From: Pantanalinema rosaneae
GTDB taxonomy: Bacteria > Cyanobacteriota > Cyanobacteriia > Leptolyngbyales > Leptolyngbyaceae
Reading direction: 5' to 3'
NCBI RefSeq assembly: GCF_050753385.1
Contig: NZ_JBLZFZ010000012.1
Span: 1 to 64,000 of the forward strand
Length of the DNA stretch: 64,000 nt
Below, one piece after another: positions 33,097-41,951 of this stretch. The position numbers were made by a program, and so were the translations under genes. The notes under the pieces were generated by a model, which did not search any database, had not been told where the DNA came from, and saw only the letters and a program-made list of their open reading frames with translations. Within the stretch, counting starts at the first letter, position 1. The number at the start of each line of letters is the position of its first letter.

Positions 33097-34356
33097 ATGT
33101 TGATTCAGGAAAAACCCCTCGCCCTCACCGTCCGCGCCGATTTCCCAATTTTGCAGCAGCAAGTACATGGGAAGCCGCTGGTCTACCTGGATAATGCCGC
33201 CACCTCGCAAAAACCGATCGCGGTATTAAATGCCCTGCGGGACTACTACGAGCAGGACAATTCCAATGTGCATCGGGGAGTGCATACCCTGAGTGCGCGG
33301 GCGACGGATGCCTACGAAGCGGCGCGGGATAAAATTGCGACGTTTGTGAATGCGGTATCTCGGCAGGAAATTGTCTACACCCGCAACGCCAGTGAAGCGA
33401 TCAACCTGGTTGCCTATTCCTGGGGCATGAATCACTTGCAACGGGGCGATGAGATTATCCTGACGGTGATGGAACACCACAGTAATCTAATCCCCTGGCA
33501 AATGGTGGCCCAACGGACGGGAGCCATCCTCAAATTTGTCGAGTTGACCGAAACCGAAGAATTCGACTTTGAGCAATATCGATCGCTGCTGTCGGACAAG
33601 ACCAAATTAGTCTCTGTTGTGCATGTCTCGAATACATTGGGCTGCATTAATCCGGTGAAAGAGATTACAGCCGCCGCGCATCACTATGGTGCTAAAGTCC
33701 TGATCGATGCCTGCCAAAGTACACCCCACATGCCGATCGATGTACAGGACATTGATTGTGATTGGCTGGTAGCGTCTGGTCACAAAATGTGTGGACCAAC
33801 GGGAATCGGTTTCCTGTATGGCAAGTTAGCCTTGCTGCGATCGATGCCGCCGTTCCTGGGGGGTGGCGAGATGATTGCCGATGTGTTTCTCGATCACTCG
33901 ACTTACGCCGATCTGCCGCATAAATTTGAAGCGGGAACCCCTGCCATTGCCGAAGCGATCGGCTTAGGAGCCGCAGTCGATTATCTGAGCCAGATTGGTA
34001 TGGATAAAATTCATGCCTATGAGGAAGAACTGACCGCTTACCTGTTCCAACAACTAAATCAGATTCCTCAACTGCGTCTATATGGGCCGCAACCCCAGGC
34101 GGATGGCAGTGGTCGGGCGGCTTTAGCCTCGTTCACGGCAGGCGAAGTGCATCCCCACGATCTTTCGACGATTTTGGATCAGGCGGGTGTTGCCATTCGA
34201 GCTGGACATCACTGTACCCAACCGTTACACCGTTACCTGAAAGCCCAATCTACGGCACGGGCAAGTCTGTATTTTTACAACACCCGCGAGGAAATCGATG
34301 TCTTTATCGCAGCATTGAAAGAGGCGATCGACTTTTTTGCCGATATTTTTGGATAA
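33097..34356 (+). CDS. sufS: Cysteine desulfurase SufS
   Basis: A 419-residue group II cysteine desulfurase, a PLP enzyme that releases sulfur from cysteine as an enzyme persulfide. Motifs are GKPLVYLDNAATSQKP, the PLP lysine in ASGHKMCGPTGIG and the persulfide cysteine in RAGHHCTQPLH. The start is probably the ATG at 33097 (MLIQEKPLALTVRADFP), matching relatives; a TTG at 33061 overlapping the sufD stop is possible. It closes the suf operon. No SufE or SufU partner is present in the window. Confidence 0.95.
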   Translation: MLIQEKPLALTVRADFPILQQQVHGKPLVYLDNAATSQKPIAVLNALRDYYEQDNSNVHRGVHTLSARATDAYEAARDKIATFVNAVSRQEIVYTRNASEAINLVAYSWGMNHLQRGDEIILTVMEHHSNLIPWQMVAQRTGAILKFVELTETEEFDFEQYRSLLSDKTKLVSVVHVSNTLGCINPVKEITAAAHHYGAKVLIDACQSTPHMPIDVQDIDCDWLVASGHKMCGPTGIGFLYGKLALLRSMPPFLGGGEMIADVFLDHSTYADLPHKFEAGTPAIAEAIGLGAAVDYLSQIGMDKIHAYEEELTAYLFQQLNQIPQLRLYGPQPQADGSGRAALASFTAGEVHPHDLSTILDQAGVAIRAGHHCTQPLHRYLKAQSTARASLYFYNTREEIDVFIAALKEAIDFFADIFG

Positions 34357-34491
34357 TTCCATGATCAGGAGGGGGTAAAGTGCCAGCTTCCCTTCGGTTC
34401 TGCATCGCTAGCGTGACGATCGCTCCTGGGATTGATGACAGTGTAGTGTTAGGGGCAGGAGAATAACGCTAACGAAGGAGGGACGCAGCGC

Positions 34492-35010
34492 ATGAAATCT
34501 TGGATGGTCATTGGTGGAGTCACGTTGTTAGTTGCCATATTGAGCAACGTCTTACGTCCCAAGGATGTGAAGTGGTTTCGGCGGTTGCAACGTCCTCGTT
34601 GGTTAACCTTTGAATTTCTGATTCCCGTGATCTGGATCACCGTGTTTATCTGTGGAGCCTGGTCGGCGGTGATTGTCTGGGAGAGCGATCCGGGTAGTCA
34701 AAAAACCTGGTGGTTAATGGGTTTCTACTTACTGGTAGAGCTTGTGATTGTGGCGTATTCGCCCCTGACCCTATGGACGCATAACCTGAAGGTGGGCACG
34801 ATCGTCGGTGGGCTGGGGTCGGTTCTAGGATTAATTCTGACGTTGTTGGTGTTGCCGATTTCTGGCTGGGCAGCTGCATTACTATTGCCTTACCTGATCT
34901 GGAGTCCGATCGGAACCTATACCACCTGGGTGATGGACAAGCTGAATCCCCCTCGCGGTGAGGGACATGAGAATGAACCTGATCCGGTAACATCCGATCC
35001 CTGGCAGTAA
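34492..35010 (+). CDS. TspO/MBR family membrane protein
   Basis: A 172-residue protein with about five hydrophobic helices. It shares TspO features: a LQRPRWLTFEFLIPVIW start of helix segments (the P.W..P......W pattern) and a final helix LLPYLIWSPIGTYTTWVMDKLN. TspO proteins bind tetrapyrroles or sterol-like ligands and respond to stress in bacteria. Some typical Trp positions differ, so it is a divergent member. AAGGAGGG precedes the ATG at 34492. It lies 135 bases after sufS and could be a separate unit. Confidence 0.75.
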   Translation: MKSWMVIGGVTLLVAILSNVLRPKDVKWFRRLQRPRWLTFEFLIPVIWITVFICGAWSAVIVWESDPGSQKTWWLMGFYLLVELVIVAYSPLTLWTHNLKVGTIVGGLGSVLGLILTLLVLPISGWAAALLLPYLIWSPIGTYTTWVMDKLNPPRGEGHENEPDPVTSDPWQ

Positions 35011-35108
35011 CAGGGGTGTGAAAGCCTAGAGATTTTTAGGGGAAAATTACCAGGGCGATCGCAGGATTGTAGAATCTGGAAGATCTGAGAACTGCATAAG
35101 GAGAGACT

Positions 35109-35549
35109 ATGACTCGCGCCATCATGGAAACGAGCAAGGGCACGATTCATCTAGAACTATTTGATCAAGATGCGCCCAATACGGTGAAGAATTTTGTCGA
35201 TCTATCCAAGAAAGGCTACTACGATGGCTTGGCATTTCACCGGGTAATTCCTGACTTCATGATTCAAGGAGGTTGCCCAAATACCCGGGAAGGTGCATCG
35301 GGTCGTCCAGGCACGGGGGGGCCGGGCTACACGATTAAGTGCGAAATTAATCCCAATAAGCATCAGGCAGGAACGTTGTCGATGGCACACGCGGGGCCCA
35401 ACACCGGCGGTAGCCAGTTCTTTATCTGCCATTCACCACAACCGCATTTAGATGGGGTGCATACGGTATTTGGCAAGACTGAGGATATGGATGTTGTGAA
35501 TGCCGTTCGTCAAGGCGACAAGATTCTCTCGGTGAAGATTGAGGAATAG
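35109..35549 (+). CDS. Peptidyl-prolyl cis-trans isomerase, cyclophilin type
   Basis: A 146-residue single-domain cyclophilin without signal peptide, so cytosolic. Active-site elements are FHRVIPDFMIQGG, LSMAHAGPNTGGSQFFIC and HLDGVHTVFGK. The bacterial-type length lacks the inserted loops of eukaryotic forms. AAGGAGA lies just before the ATG at 35109. It is followed by the converging FecR-like gene with a 12-base gap. Confidence 0.94.
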   Translation: MTRAIMETSKGTIHLELFDQDAPNTVKNFVDLSKKGYYDGLAFHRVIPDFMIQGGCPNTREGASGRPGTGGPGYTIKCEINPNKHQAGTLSMAHAGPNTGGSQFFICHSPQPHLDGVHTVFGKTEDMDVVNAVRQGDKILSVKIEE

Positions 35550-35561
35550 GTAAAACTTTCC

Positions 35562-36848
35562 TTAAACACCTGGAACTACCACAGGGCTCTCAGGCTGAAC
35601 ATTGCCTCCCGTTGGGGGATCGATCGCCGCAGGAGGTGGGCTACTCGGTTCACCTCCTGTAGGAGGTGCCATCGGAGGCGGTTCGATCACAGGGGGGACT
35701 GGAGCAGGTGGCTGACTGACGGCAGGCGGAATATTGGCTGAAGGCGCTGGGGCGGGTGATTCTGCTACAGGTGTAGCGGGTGGAGTAGCGGCAGGAGGAT
35801 TATAGGCGGGAGGCTCGTAGGAGGAGGGGCGTTGGCGGCGGGAGGGAACCCAGGCATAAGGGGGAGTGCTCCGAGGCGGCACATAATCATTGGTGGCGGG
35901 TAAGCGACGACGACGGGCTGCCGCAATATTGCGATCGCGGATAGCAGCAATTTCATCCTCATGATCAGAATAATCGGTTGCTGCGATCGCGGGCTGAGGA
36001 TGGACGGACTCGGCGGGAGGCGTGACGGGTGCAGCCACGATCGCTGGAACTGGGGCAGGGGATTTGGCGGCGGGAACGACGGCGGTTGGTTTGGGCTTCA
36101 GTCCAGCAATGGTGTCCTGTTGAGGCAGTGGCACTTGAAAGCCCTGGAATAATTCGCCCGTAATAATGCTTTGGACTTCCGGCGGTAACATGCGGCGGAT
36201 CGGCCCAATTTCATCGCCCGTTAAATCGATCGTGATTTTTTGGGAAGCTTTCAGGGCGATCGGCTGGATGCCAGGGTTACTGGGAATCTCAATCTGGACT
36301 TGACCAGAGAGCACTTTGATCTCTGCCAGAGAGCCCAGCCGTTCTAGTGTGTAAATGCCATTATTAGTATCAATTACGATCGTGCCAATGCAACCCTGCA
36401 TCCCCGCTACTACAGTGCGACCGCTTTGCAGTTGCACACACTCGTTGTCTAGCACAAAGGAAGATTGCTGCCCTAAGCGAAATCCGGCATTGGGTGACGT
36501 GGGAGAAGTCGCTTGAGGGGATTTCTCAGTAGTTGGGGACGGGGATTGTGGCGATCGTTCCCGCAGGGCATTGGTCAGTTGGAAGCTGACTTTAGCTTTG
36601 GCAGGGGTAGTGACATGCTGCCCAGACACAATCTCATTTCCCGATTTTGCTGCCACTCCCTCGACAATTACTGCTGTATTATCAGGTTGTCCGGCAATTT
36701 CGACGATTTTGGCTCGCAGGGTGGGTTGGGATAGGGATGGCAAATAGACCAGCCCGATCGCCGACACTAAGCCTGTAACCATTGCCAATCCTCGTAATGA
36801 CCAGCCAAGATAGCGCTTGACACTCGGTTGACCTAAATGTTGCCGCAT
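35562..36848 (-). CDS. Membrane-anchored FecR-like protein with Pro-rich C-terminus
   Basis: A 428-residue protein. An N-terminal transmembrane anchor (LRGLAMVTGLVSAIGLVYL) is followed by a FecR-like beta domain (VVAGMQGCIGTIVIDTNNGIY; EIKVLSGQVQIEIP; IALKASQKITIDL), with two cysteines (DNECVQL; MQGCIGT) able to form a disulfide. The last ~170 residues are Pro/Ala-rich low complexity, likely spanning the cell wall. I place the start at ATG 36848 (MRQHLGQPS), after a charged in-frame extension. It is divergent from the rhodanese gene. FecR domains are periplasmic signalling or structural modules; the role is unknown here. Confidence 0.68.
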   Translation of the reverse strand: MRQHLGQPSVKRYLGWSLRGLAMVTGLVSAIGLVYLPSLSQPTLRAKIVEIAGQPDNTAVIVEGVAAKSGNEIVSGQHVTTPAKAKVSFQLTNALRERSPQSPSPTTEKSPQATSPTSPNAGFRLGQQSSFVLDNECVQLQSGRTVVAGMQGCIGTIVIDTNNGIYTLERLGSLAEIKVLSGQVQIEIPSNPGIQPIALKASQKITIDLTGDEIGPIRRMLPPEVQSIITGELFQGFQVPLPQQDTIAGLKPKPTAVVPAAKSPAPVPAIVAAPVTPPAESVHPQPAIAATDYSDHEDEIAAIRDRNIAAARRRRLPATNDYVPPRSTPPYAWVPSRRQRPSSYEPPAYNPPAATPPATPVAESPAPAPSANIPPAVSQPPAPVPPVIEPPPMAPPTGGEPSSPPPAAIDPPTGGNVQPESPVVVPGV

Positions 36849-36959
36849 CGAACTTCCCCTGGTTCCGCTAGAGTGTAGACGATTTACCTTCTTCCCTCGG
36901 TTCCCAGCGTCATCCGGAAAAATCGATCGACTCACAACTATTTTTTTGACTGCACCGCT

Positions 36960-37784
36960 ATGACTGCACCACTTGTTGCTGCTGCCTGGTTACATGACCA
37001 CTTAAATGATCCACAGGTTGTGATTGTGGATTGTCGATTTGCCCTGGTGCAGCCTGATTTAGGACAGCAGCAATACCAGGAAGCCCATATTCCCGGAGCC
37101 TATTACCTGGACTTAAACCGGGATTTATCCAGTCCGGTGACGCTGCATGGGGGACGACATCCCTTACCGGATGTGACTACCCTGGTCCCTAAACTATCGG
37201 CAATGGGGATTGTTTCCGATGCTCCGGAGCCAACCTTAGTGGTGGCGTATGACGATTCCCGCTTTGCCTTTGCCTCCCGGTTATGGTGGTTGTTACGTTA
37301 TCTGGGGCACGATCGGGTGGCGGTGTTAGACGGTGGCTTGGCGGCATGGCAAGCGGCGGGTTATCCCGTGACAAATGCCATGCCGGCGAATCAGCCTGGA
37401 AACTTTGTGCCTCGGCTCCAACCAGAGTTAGTGGTGGATATTGAGCAGGTAAAAGCCCGGAAGAATTTGCCGAACGTGCTTTTAGTCGATGCGCGGGAGG
37501 GCGATCGCTATCGGGGGGAGCGCGAACCGATCGATCCTGTTGCCGGTCATATTCCGGGAGCAGTGAATTATCCCTGGCAGGAGGTCACAGATGCTCAAGG
37601 CTTTGCCCGGGCGATCGCAGAGCAACAACAACGCTGGCAAGGGATGGCATCGGCAAAGGAGGTGATTGTCTACTGTGGTTCTGGCGTGACTGCCTGTGTC
37701 AATCTGCTGTCCTTAGAACTGGCAGGGATCAAAACGGGCAAACTTTATGCTGGCAGTTGGAGTGATTGGTGTTCTTACCTGTAG
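36960..37784 (+). CDS. Sulfurtransferase (thiosulfate/3-mercaptopyruvate type, two rhodanese domains)
   Basis: A 274-residue enzyme with tandem rhodanese domains. The first, inactive, begins WLHDHLNDPQVVIVDCRF and includes HIPGAYYLDLNRDLS and GGLAAWQAAGYP. The second has LVDAREGDRYRGE, GHIPGAVNYPW and the active loop VYCGSGVTACVNLL with C239. CGSGVTA is the form found in mercaptopyruvate sulfurtransferases; CRKGVT would mark thiosulfate users. It moves sulfane sulfur to acceptors such as thiols or cyanide. Confidence 0.92.
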   Translation: MTAPLVAAAWLHDHLNDPQVVIVDCRFALVQPDLGQQQYQEAHIPGAYYLDLNRDLSSPVTLHGGRHPLPDVTTLVPKLSAMGIVSDAPEPTLVVAYDDSRFAFASRLWWLLRYLGHDRVAVLDGGLAAWQAAGYPVTNAMPANQPGNFVPRLQPELVVDIEQVKARKNLPNVLLVDAREGDRYRGEREPIDPVAGHIPGAVNYPWQEVTDAQGFARAIAEQQQRWQGMASAKEVIVYCGSGVTACVNLLSLELAGIKTGKLYAGSWSDWCSYL

Positions 37785-37821
37785 CAGGCTGGCGTAGACA
37801 GACAGGGTTGCTAAAACAGGG

Positions 37822-39399
37822 CTAAAACAGTGGTACATTGACTGTTAAACTAATACCAGTAATAAAGCTGTTAAAATCAACCAGGGGATCGGTAGAGTTG
37901 CCAAAGGTATATCCGGCAAAAGCGGATAACTGAGTATTGCGGAACACGGTATAAGAGAGTCGAGCCAATAATTGATGGTAGACATCATCCCGATTTTGCC
38001 GGGTGAAGTTAGAAATAGAGAGTTGGTAGTCAAGTCCAGCTTGCAGCTTAGTGGGAATCAGATCGTAATTGAGTGATAACACTAACGCATTAACAATACG
38101 TGATTGATCGTCCGGATCGGTGAAGCTGTAGCGAAATTGATAGAAAGAATTGAGCGCTAACCGTTTGGCTAATTGGTCGCGACGGCTCAACTCCAAGCGA
38201 ATGGAATGTTCGTTAAAGAACCGTGTTCCTTTGGGTAAACCCAGGATCTTATCTCTGGCAATAAACAGTTGTTGATTACTCCACCCAATTTCCCCAAACA
38301 TACTGGGTGACAGGCGTTGATAAATTCCTGCCCGCAATCTCAGTTCGTTGTAGTCGATTTCGGACAGGCTGGAGTACCGGACAAAATTCCCTTCAACAGA
38401 ACTAATAAAAAACGTATTTCGTCCTAATGGTGGAATCAGCAGGAACGTTACACCCGGTCGAATTAAGGCATCCTGTACCTGTACCAATTGCGAATAAACA
38501 TTGCTGCTATTAAAAAAATCAAATCGCGGAATTAGATAGGCGACGGGGGCTCTAGGTGCGGCTGCGGGTGCGGGTGGGAAACCTATTCCGGGGCATCCCA
38601 GATCAATGTCGAAGTTCTCGCAGGGTGGGGGCTGTGCCTGGTCATCCTCTGGATTGGGATTGATCGGGGGTGGCGGTGCAATATCTGGATTGAGGAAGCG
38701 GGGTAGCTCAGGTTGTTGCTCCTGAACTCGATAAATGTCTCGACCGGGATTGAGAGGATTTTGCCTGCCCGGATTGACTGAATCAGAGCCACCGGATTGC
38801 TGCGCTACACCTTGCTCCCCAGTGAAATGATGAGCAAATCCAAGCTGAACCGGATTGCTATCTAAGGAGTTGTGAGCATCTGACTCTAATTGTTTGAGTT
38901 TGATCTCATCCAAATCCCCGATCGCTTGAAAGCTGACTACGGTTGGCAGGGAGACGATCGCTGCCTGTGCTACTTGCCAGTCCTGTGCGACCCACTGTTG
39001 GGTTGGGGTCGATTCAGCTTGGCTTGCCAATTGTTGCAAGGTTGAATGAGACGCAAACGCGATCGTGGGAATGGATTCCGGGGCAGATAGGGCAGCGGCT
39101 CCCTGGCCTGGAGTGGCTGGTAAATCAGCGACAAACCCTGGAGTTATCACCTTTTCGGGATGGGCTGAACTGTTCGGGGCGGGATTGGGTGGCGGCACAC
39201 ATGGGTGACTTGGCTGCGATCGTTCCGGCGCTGCGGATGGTTGCACTGCACAGAGGTCTGGAGACAGTGGTTCGATCGCGGGAACTGACCAGACTGGATT
39301 TACGACTAATAAACTACTGCCGATCCCGATCGGGAGCCAGAATCTCCAGCGAAGGTGAAATGAAAACAGTTTAGAGAGGGGGCGATGACGAATATCCAA
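37822..39399 (-). CDS. Outer-membrane beta-barrel-like protein, unknown function
   Basis: A 525-residue exported protein. The start is TTG at 39399, with a signal peptide (FWLPIGIGSSLLVVNPVWS, then VPA). Residues up to about 290 are Pro/Ser/Gln-rich and disordered. The C-terminal ~230 residues alternate hydrophobic and polar positions (YSSLSEIDYNELRLRAGIYQ; KLQAGLDYQLSISNF; QLSAFAGYTFGN) and end in an aromatic residue (VNVPLF), the usual signature of a barrel inserted by BamA. It is divergent from the FecR/Pro-rich gene at 39758, and the intervening region has palindromes. Confidence 0.65.
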   Translation of the reverse strand: MDIRHRPLSKLFSFHLRWRFWLPIGIGSSLLVVNPVWSVPAIEPLSPDLCAVQPSAAPERSQPSHPCVPPPNPAPNSSAHPEKVITPGFVADLPATPGQGAAALSAPESIPTIAFASHSTLQQLASQAESTPTQQWVAQDWQVAQAAIVSLPTVVSFQAIGDLDEIKLKQLESDAHNSLDSNPVQLGFAHHFTGEQGVAQQSGGSDSVNPGRQNPLNPGRDIYRVQEQQPELPRFLNPDIAPPPPINPNPEDDQAQPPPCENFDIDLGCPGIGFPPAPAAAPRAPVAYLIPRFDFFNSSNVYSQLVQVQDALIRPGVTFLLIPPLGRNTFFISSVEGNFVRYSSLSEIDYNELRLRAGIYQRLSPSMFGEIGWSNQQLFIARDKILGLPKGTRFFNEHSIRLELSRRDQLAKRLALNSFYQFRYSFTDPDDQSRIVNALVLSLNYDLIPTKLQAGLDYQLSISNFTRQNRDDVYHQLLARLSYTVFRNTQLSAFAGYTFGNSTDPLVDFNSFITGISLTVNVPLF

Positions 39400-39757
39400 A
39401 TCAGGAACCGTAAATTTACTGATACGTGATGAATTGCTCTATGGTGAAGTTTGCTACCTTACACCATAGTCGCACCGGGCTGAGTAATTGTTTCCGGGAA
39501 CCTTATGTTATTAGTTGAATATCTTAGTAGGGGATGTCATCCCCCTAAATCGGGATTCTTTACAGGAAATATTCCAACTTTGGAATGACATTTTCCCTTA
39601 AGGTGGAGTAGGCTGGAATATCCATCTTTGGAGATGGAGAAAATATCAGGGGTAGTAGATACACTTAGAGAATCCACCGTCTGCTGTTTGGATTCTGGAA
39701 TCGATTAATCGAAAGCTGAAGCCGTAGCCGGAATGACGTTAAACGCCTGGAGCTTTT
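39400..39757. promoter_or_regulatory. Divergent promoter region with three palindromes
   Basis: Between the barrel-like (-) and FecR (+) genes are GGGGATG-T-CATCCCC (39530-39544), TTCCAA-CT-TTGGAA (39572-39585) and CCATCT-TTGG-AGATGG (39622-39637). They lie at 42- and 51-base steps. Short perfect palindromes in a divergent region suggest operators shared by both genes; which protein binds is unknown. GGAG for the FecR gene is at about 39748. Confidence 0.45.
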
Positions 39758-41323
39758 ATGTCTAGTAGATTCCTCATCGCCATTGCCCTAACCTTGTGGA
39801 GTGCTGGAACCTTGCTTCTGCCAGGAAAGGTCAGCGCTACTACCCCCCTGAATAGCGCCACAGTAGAAGCTGTTCGTCAAATAGTTGAAGTCAACCTGAA
39901 AGATCAGGGGTTTCGTCGAGCTAAACCCAAGCAAGATACGCTGGTTCCCAAAGATGCGCTGAAAACGGGTCAGGCATCGATGGCAGAGTTACGATTTAAC
40001 GATCGCTCCCTGGCTCGAATTGGGGAAAGAGCTTTATTTGAATTTCAGCCCGGAACCCGTGAGATCCAGTTAAATCGGGGTACGGTACTGCTGTTGATTC
40101 AGCCCAAACAAGGAACGACGAGAGTTCGGACTCCTAATGCCGCTGCTGGGATTCGAGGGTCAGCCTTGTTTGTGCGCTACATTCCGGCAAATCCTGAGAC
40201 GGGTTTGGGACCCATGACGATCGTTGGGGCATTAACCAATAGCGATATTACAGTATCAAATCTGGATGATTCCCAAAAACATGTCCTGAAAGCTGGACAG
40301 TTAGCTGTTGTTCATAAAAATACGATTGGTCTATATACCTTTGATCTCAACAGTTTTTATGCAACCAGTCCCCTAGCGAAAGGGTTGGATCTGGATCAGC
40401 CTGCCGGGTCTAAATCTAATTTGGATCCGACGATCGCTGATGTCCGCGAAGAAACCCTTGATGCCCTTAAAACTTTACCTGTAGGTCATACACCCAACAA
40501 CTCGCAACAACTTGCGGCTAATCCAGCCTGGATGTTGATGTCACCTCCGACGGCACAGGCTCCTCAATCCACAGAGACCGCTGGTAATAGTTCCAATCCC
40601 TTGCCCACTCCCTTCGGTCGTGCATTCTCAGGGATCGCCTCAATGAATACTGCGGCGGAAATGCTTGGAAGGTTGGGGGAACAAGTGGGGAGACCTGGGG
40701 CAGAAGCTACTGGCTCATTGCCACCCGGTGGGAGTACTGTGGTTCTGACACCTCCAAGCCCGGGCAGTGTCGTGAACACTCCAACACCCATTCTCCCAAC
40801 ACCAACTGGTTCAGCAGCGGCACCTACTCCTCAGGACATTCCTCGTCCTACCCCTAACCAACCACCAATTCCTTCACCCATTGCTCCTCAACCGCCAGTT
40901 CAGACCCCACCTATCAATAATCCTGCACCAACTCCCATAACCCCACCTCCAGCCGCCGCTCCTACGGTGCCAACTTCTCCAGTCACACCTCCAGTCGGTG
41001 CGAATCCCCCTGTAGCCCCACCAGCCGCAGGGCAACCCCCGATCGTAACTCCCCCGCCAGTTGTAACTCCGCCAGCCGCACCGCCCGTCGTGGTGAATCC
41101 GCCCGTCACTACGCCTGTTGAGCCTCCTACGGTGCCAGCGCCAGTCCCTCGTCCAACTCCGGTGACACCAGCGACTCCAGCCATTCCTAATCCAGGAGCG
41201 GGTCCAGCGACTCCAGCCGTTCCAGCGAGTCCAGCCGTTAACGCTAATGTGACTGTTAGTTTACCAACCGTGGATTTGTCTCCGGTGCAGCCGACAACTC
41301 CAGTGACTCCAACCACGCCATAG
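39758..41323 (+). CDS. Exported FecR-domain protein with long Pro-rich tail
   Basis: A 521-residue protein with a signal peptide (FLIAIALTLWSAGTLLLPGKVSA). The FecR domain follows at about 50-190 (KDALKTGQASMAELRFNDRS; LARIGERALFEFQPGTREI; NAAAGIRGSALFVRYIP; HVLKAGQLAVVH). From about 240 the chain is mostly Pro/Thr/Ala/Val repeats (TPPVTTPVEPP-like), an extended linker able to cross peptidoglycan. It pairs in divergent order with the barrel-like gene and resembles in plan the FecR-like protein at 35.6-36.8 kb. The role is unknown; a cell-envelope scaffold or sensor is likely. Confidence 0.8.
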   Translation: MSSRFLIAIALTLWSAGTLLLPGKVSATTPLNSATVEAVRQIVEVNLKDQGFRRAKPKQDTLVPKDALKTGQASMAELRFNDRSLARIGERALFEFQPGTREIQLNRGTVLLLIQPKQGTTRVRTPNAAAGIRGSALFVRYIPANPETGLGPMTIVGALTNSDITVSNLDDSQKHVLKAGQLAVVHKNTIGLYTFDLNSFYATSPLAKGLDLDQPAGSKSNLDPTIADVREETLDALKTLPVGHTPNNSQQLAANPAWMLMSPPTAQAPQSTETAGNSSNPLPTPFGRAFSGIASMNTAAEMLGRLGEQVGRPGAEATGSLPPGGSTVVLTPPSPGSVVNTPTPILPTPTGSAAAPTPQDIPRPTPNQPPIPSPIAPQPPVQTPPINNPAPTPITPPPAAAPTVPTSPVTPPVGANPPVAPPAAGQPPIVTPPPVVTPPAAPPVVVNPPVTTPVEPPTVPAPVPRPTPVTPATPAIPNPGAGPATPAVPASPAVNANVTVSLPTVDLSPVQPTTPVTPTTP

Positions 41324-41444
41324 GAGATAGGGTTGCTGCAAAGCATTGATGCGTTAGAGGTGGGTTTTGTTTAGCCCCCTTGGATGATGTCAAATGCGCG
41401 GCTAACCTGCCTGGGCAAGCTGCCAATTCATTAAATTCACGATC

Positions 41445-41951
41445 CTAAATCCTGTAAACCTCTGGAACTACGGTTGATTTCAGGTAGAGAGGATGTTTGG
41501 GCTGTCGTTTTTGGGTGACACCCAGGCAGTAGAGCGGCTGCTGATCGCCCAATAAGGCTAAAACATCGCGATCGCGCTGGAGTAAATCGCCCCAATTGCC
41601 CCAGGCTAACAGGATGCGATCGACGCGTTCGGGGAGGGTTGCCAGGTAGCGATCGTTGTTTGTGCCTACCGGATCGGTTACCTGCCGAAGATTGCCCGGA
41701 CTGGCGGTGCGATAGGCAAACAGGTTGACCACTTCCAAGCCTCCGTAACCCCAGGTTTGGGCAAAGCCCAGGCACCGCCGAATGGTCGGATCATTGACTA
41801 CGGCATCAGCGCGACTGGGATTGAGCATGATGAAGCCAATCCGAGGTTTTTGCTCATCCCACGATCGCCAGAGAGAGTAGCGATAATCACCTTCGATCAC
41901 TGCTCCAGTTTTGATTGTGACCAGCCGAGAATGAAGGAAATCAAGCGGCAT
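41445..41951 (-). CDS. DUF1643 domain protein
   Basis: A 168-residue protein with DUF1643 marks: RYSLWRSWDEQKPRIGFIML, NPSRADAVVNDPTIRRCLGF, GYGGLEVVNLFAYRTASPG and ILLAWGNWGDLLQRD. Members occur near phage or metabolic genes and have no known activity. The ATG at 41951 overlaps the folC stop by 11 bases; a TTG at 41969 is the longer alternative. It is translationally coupled to folC. Confidence 0.85.
   Translation of the reverse strand: MPLDFLHSRLVTIKTGAVIEGDYRYSLWRSWDEQKPRIGFIMLNPSRADAVVNDPTIRRCLGFAQTWGYGGLEVVNLFAYRTASPGNLRQVTDPVGTNNDRYLATLPERVDRILLAWGNWGDLLQRDRDVLALLGDQQPLYCLGVTQKRQPKHPLYLKSTVVPEVYRI

Noticed and set aside
40900..41346. 148-codon Gly-rich minus-strand frame opposite the FecR Pro-rich tail
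   Set aside because: It is the mirror of a Pro-codon-rich sequence, which gives Gly-rich frames on the other strand; no independent signals.
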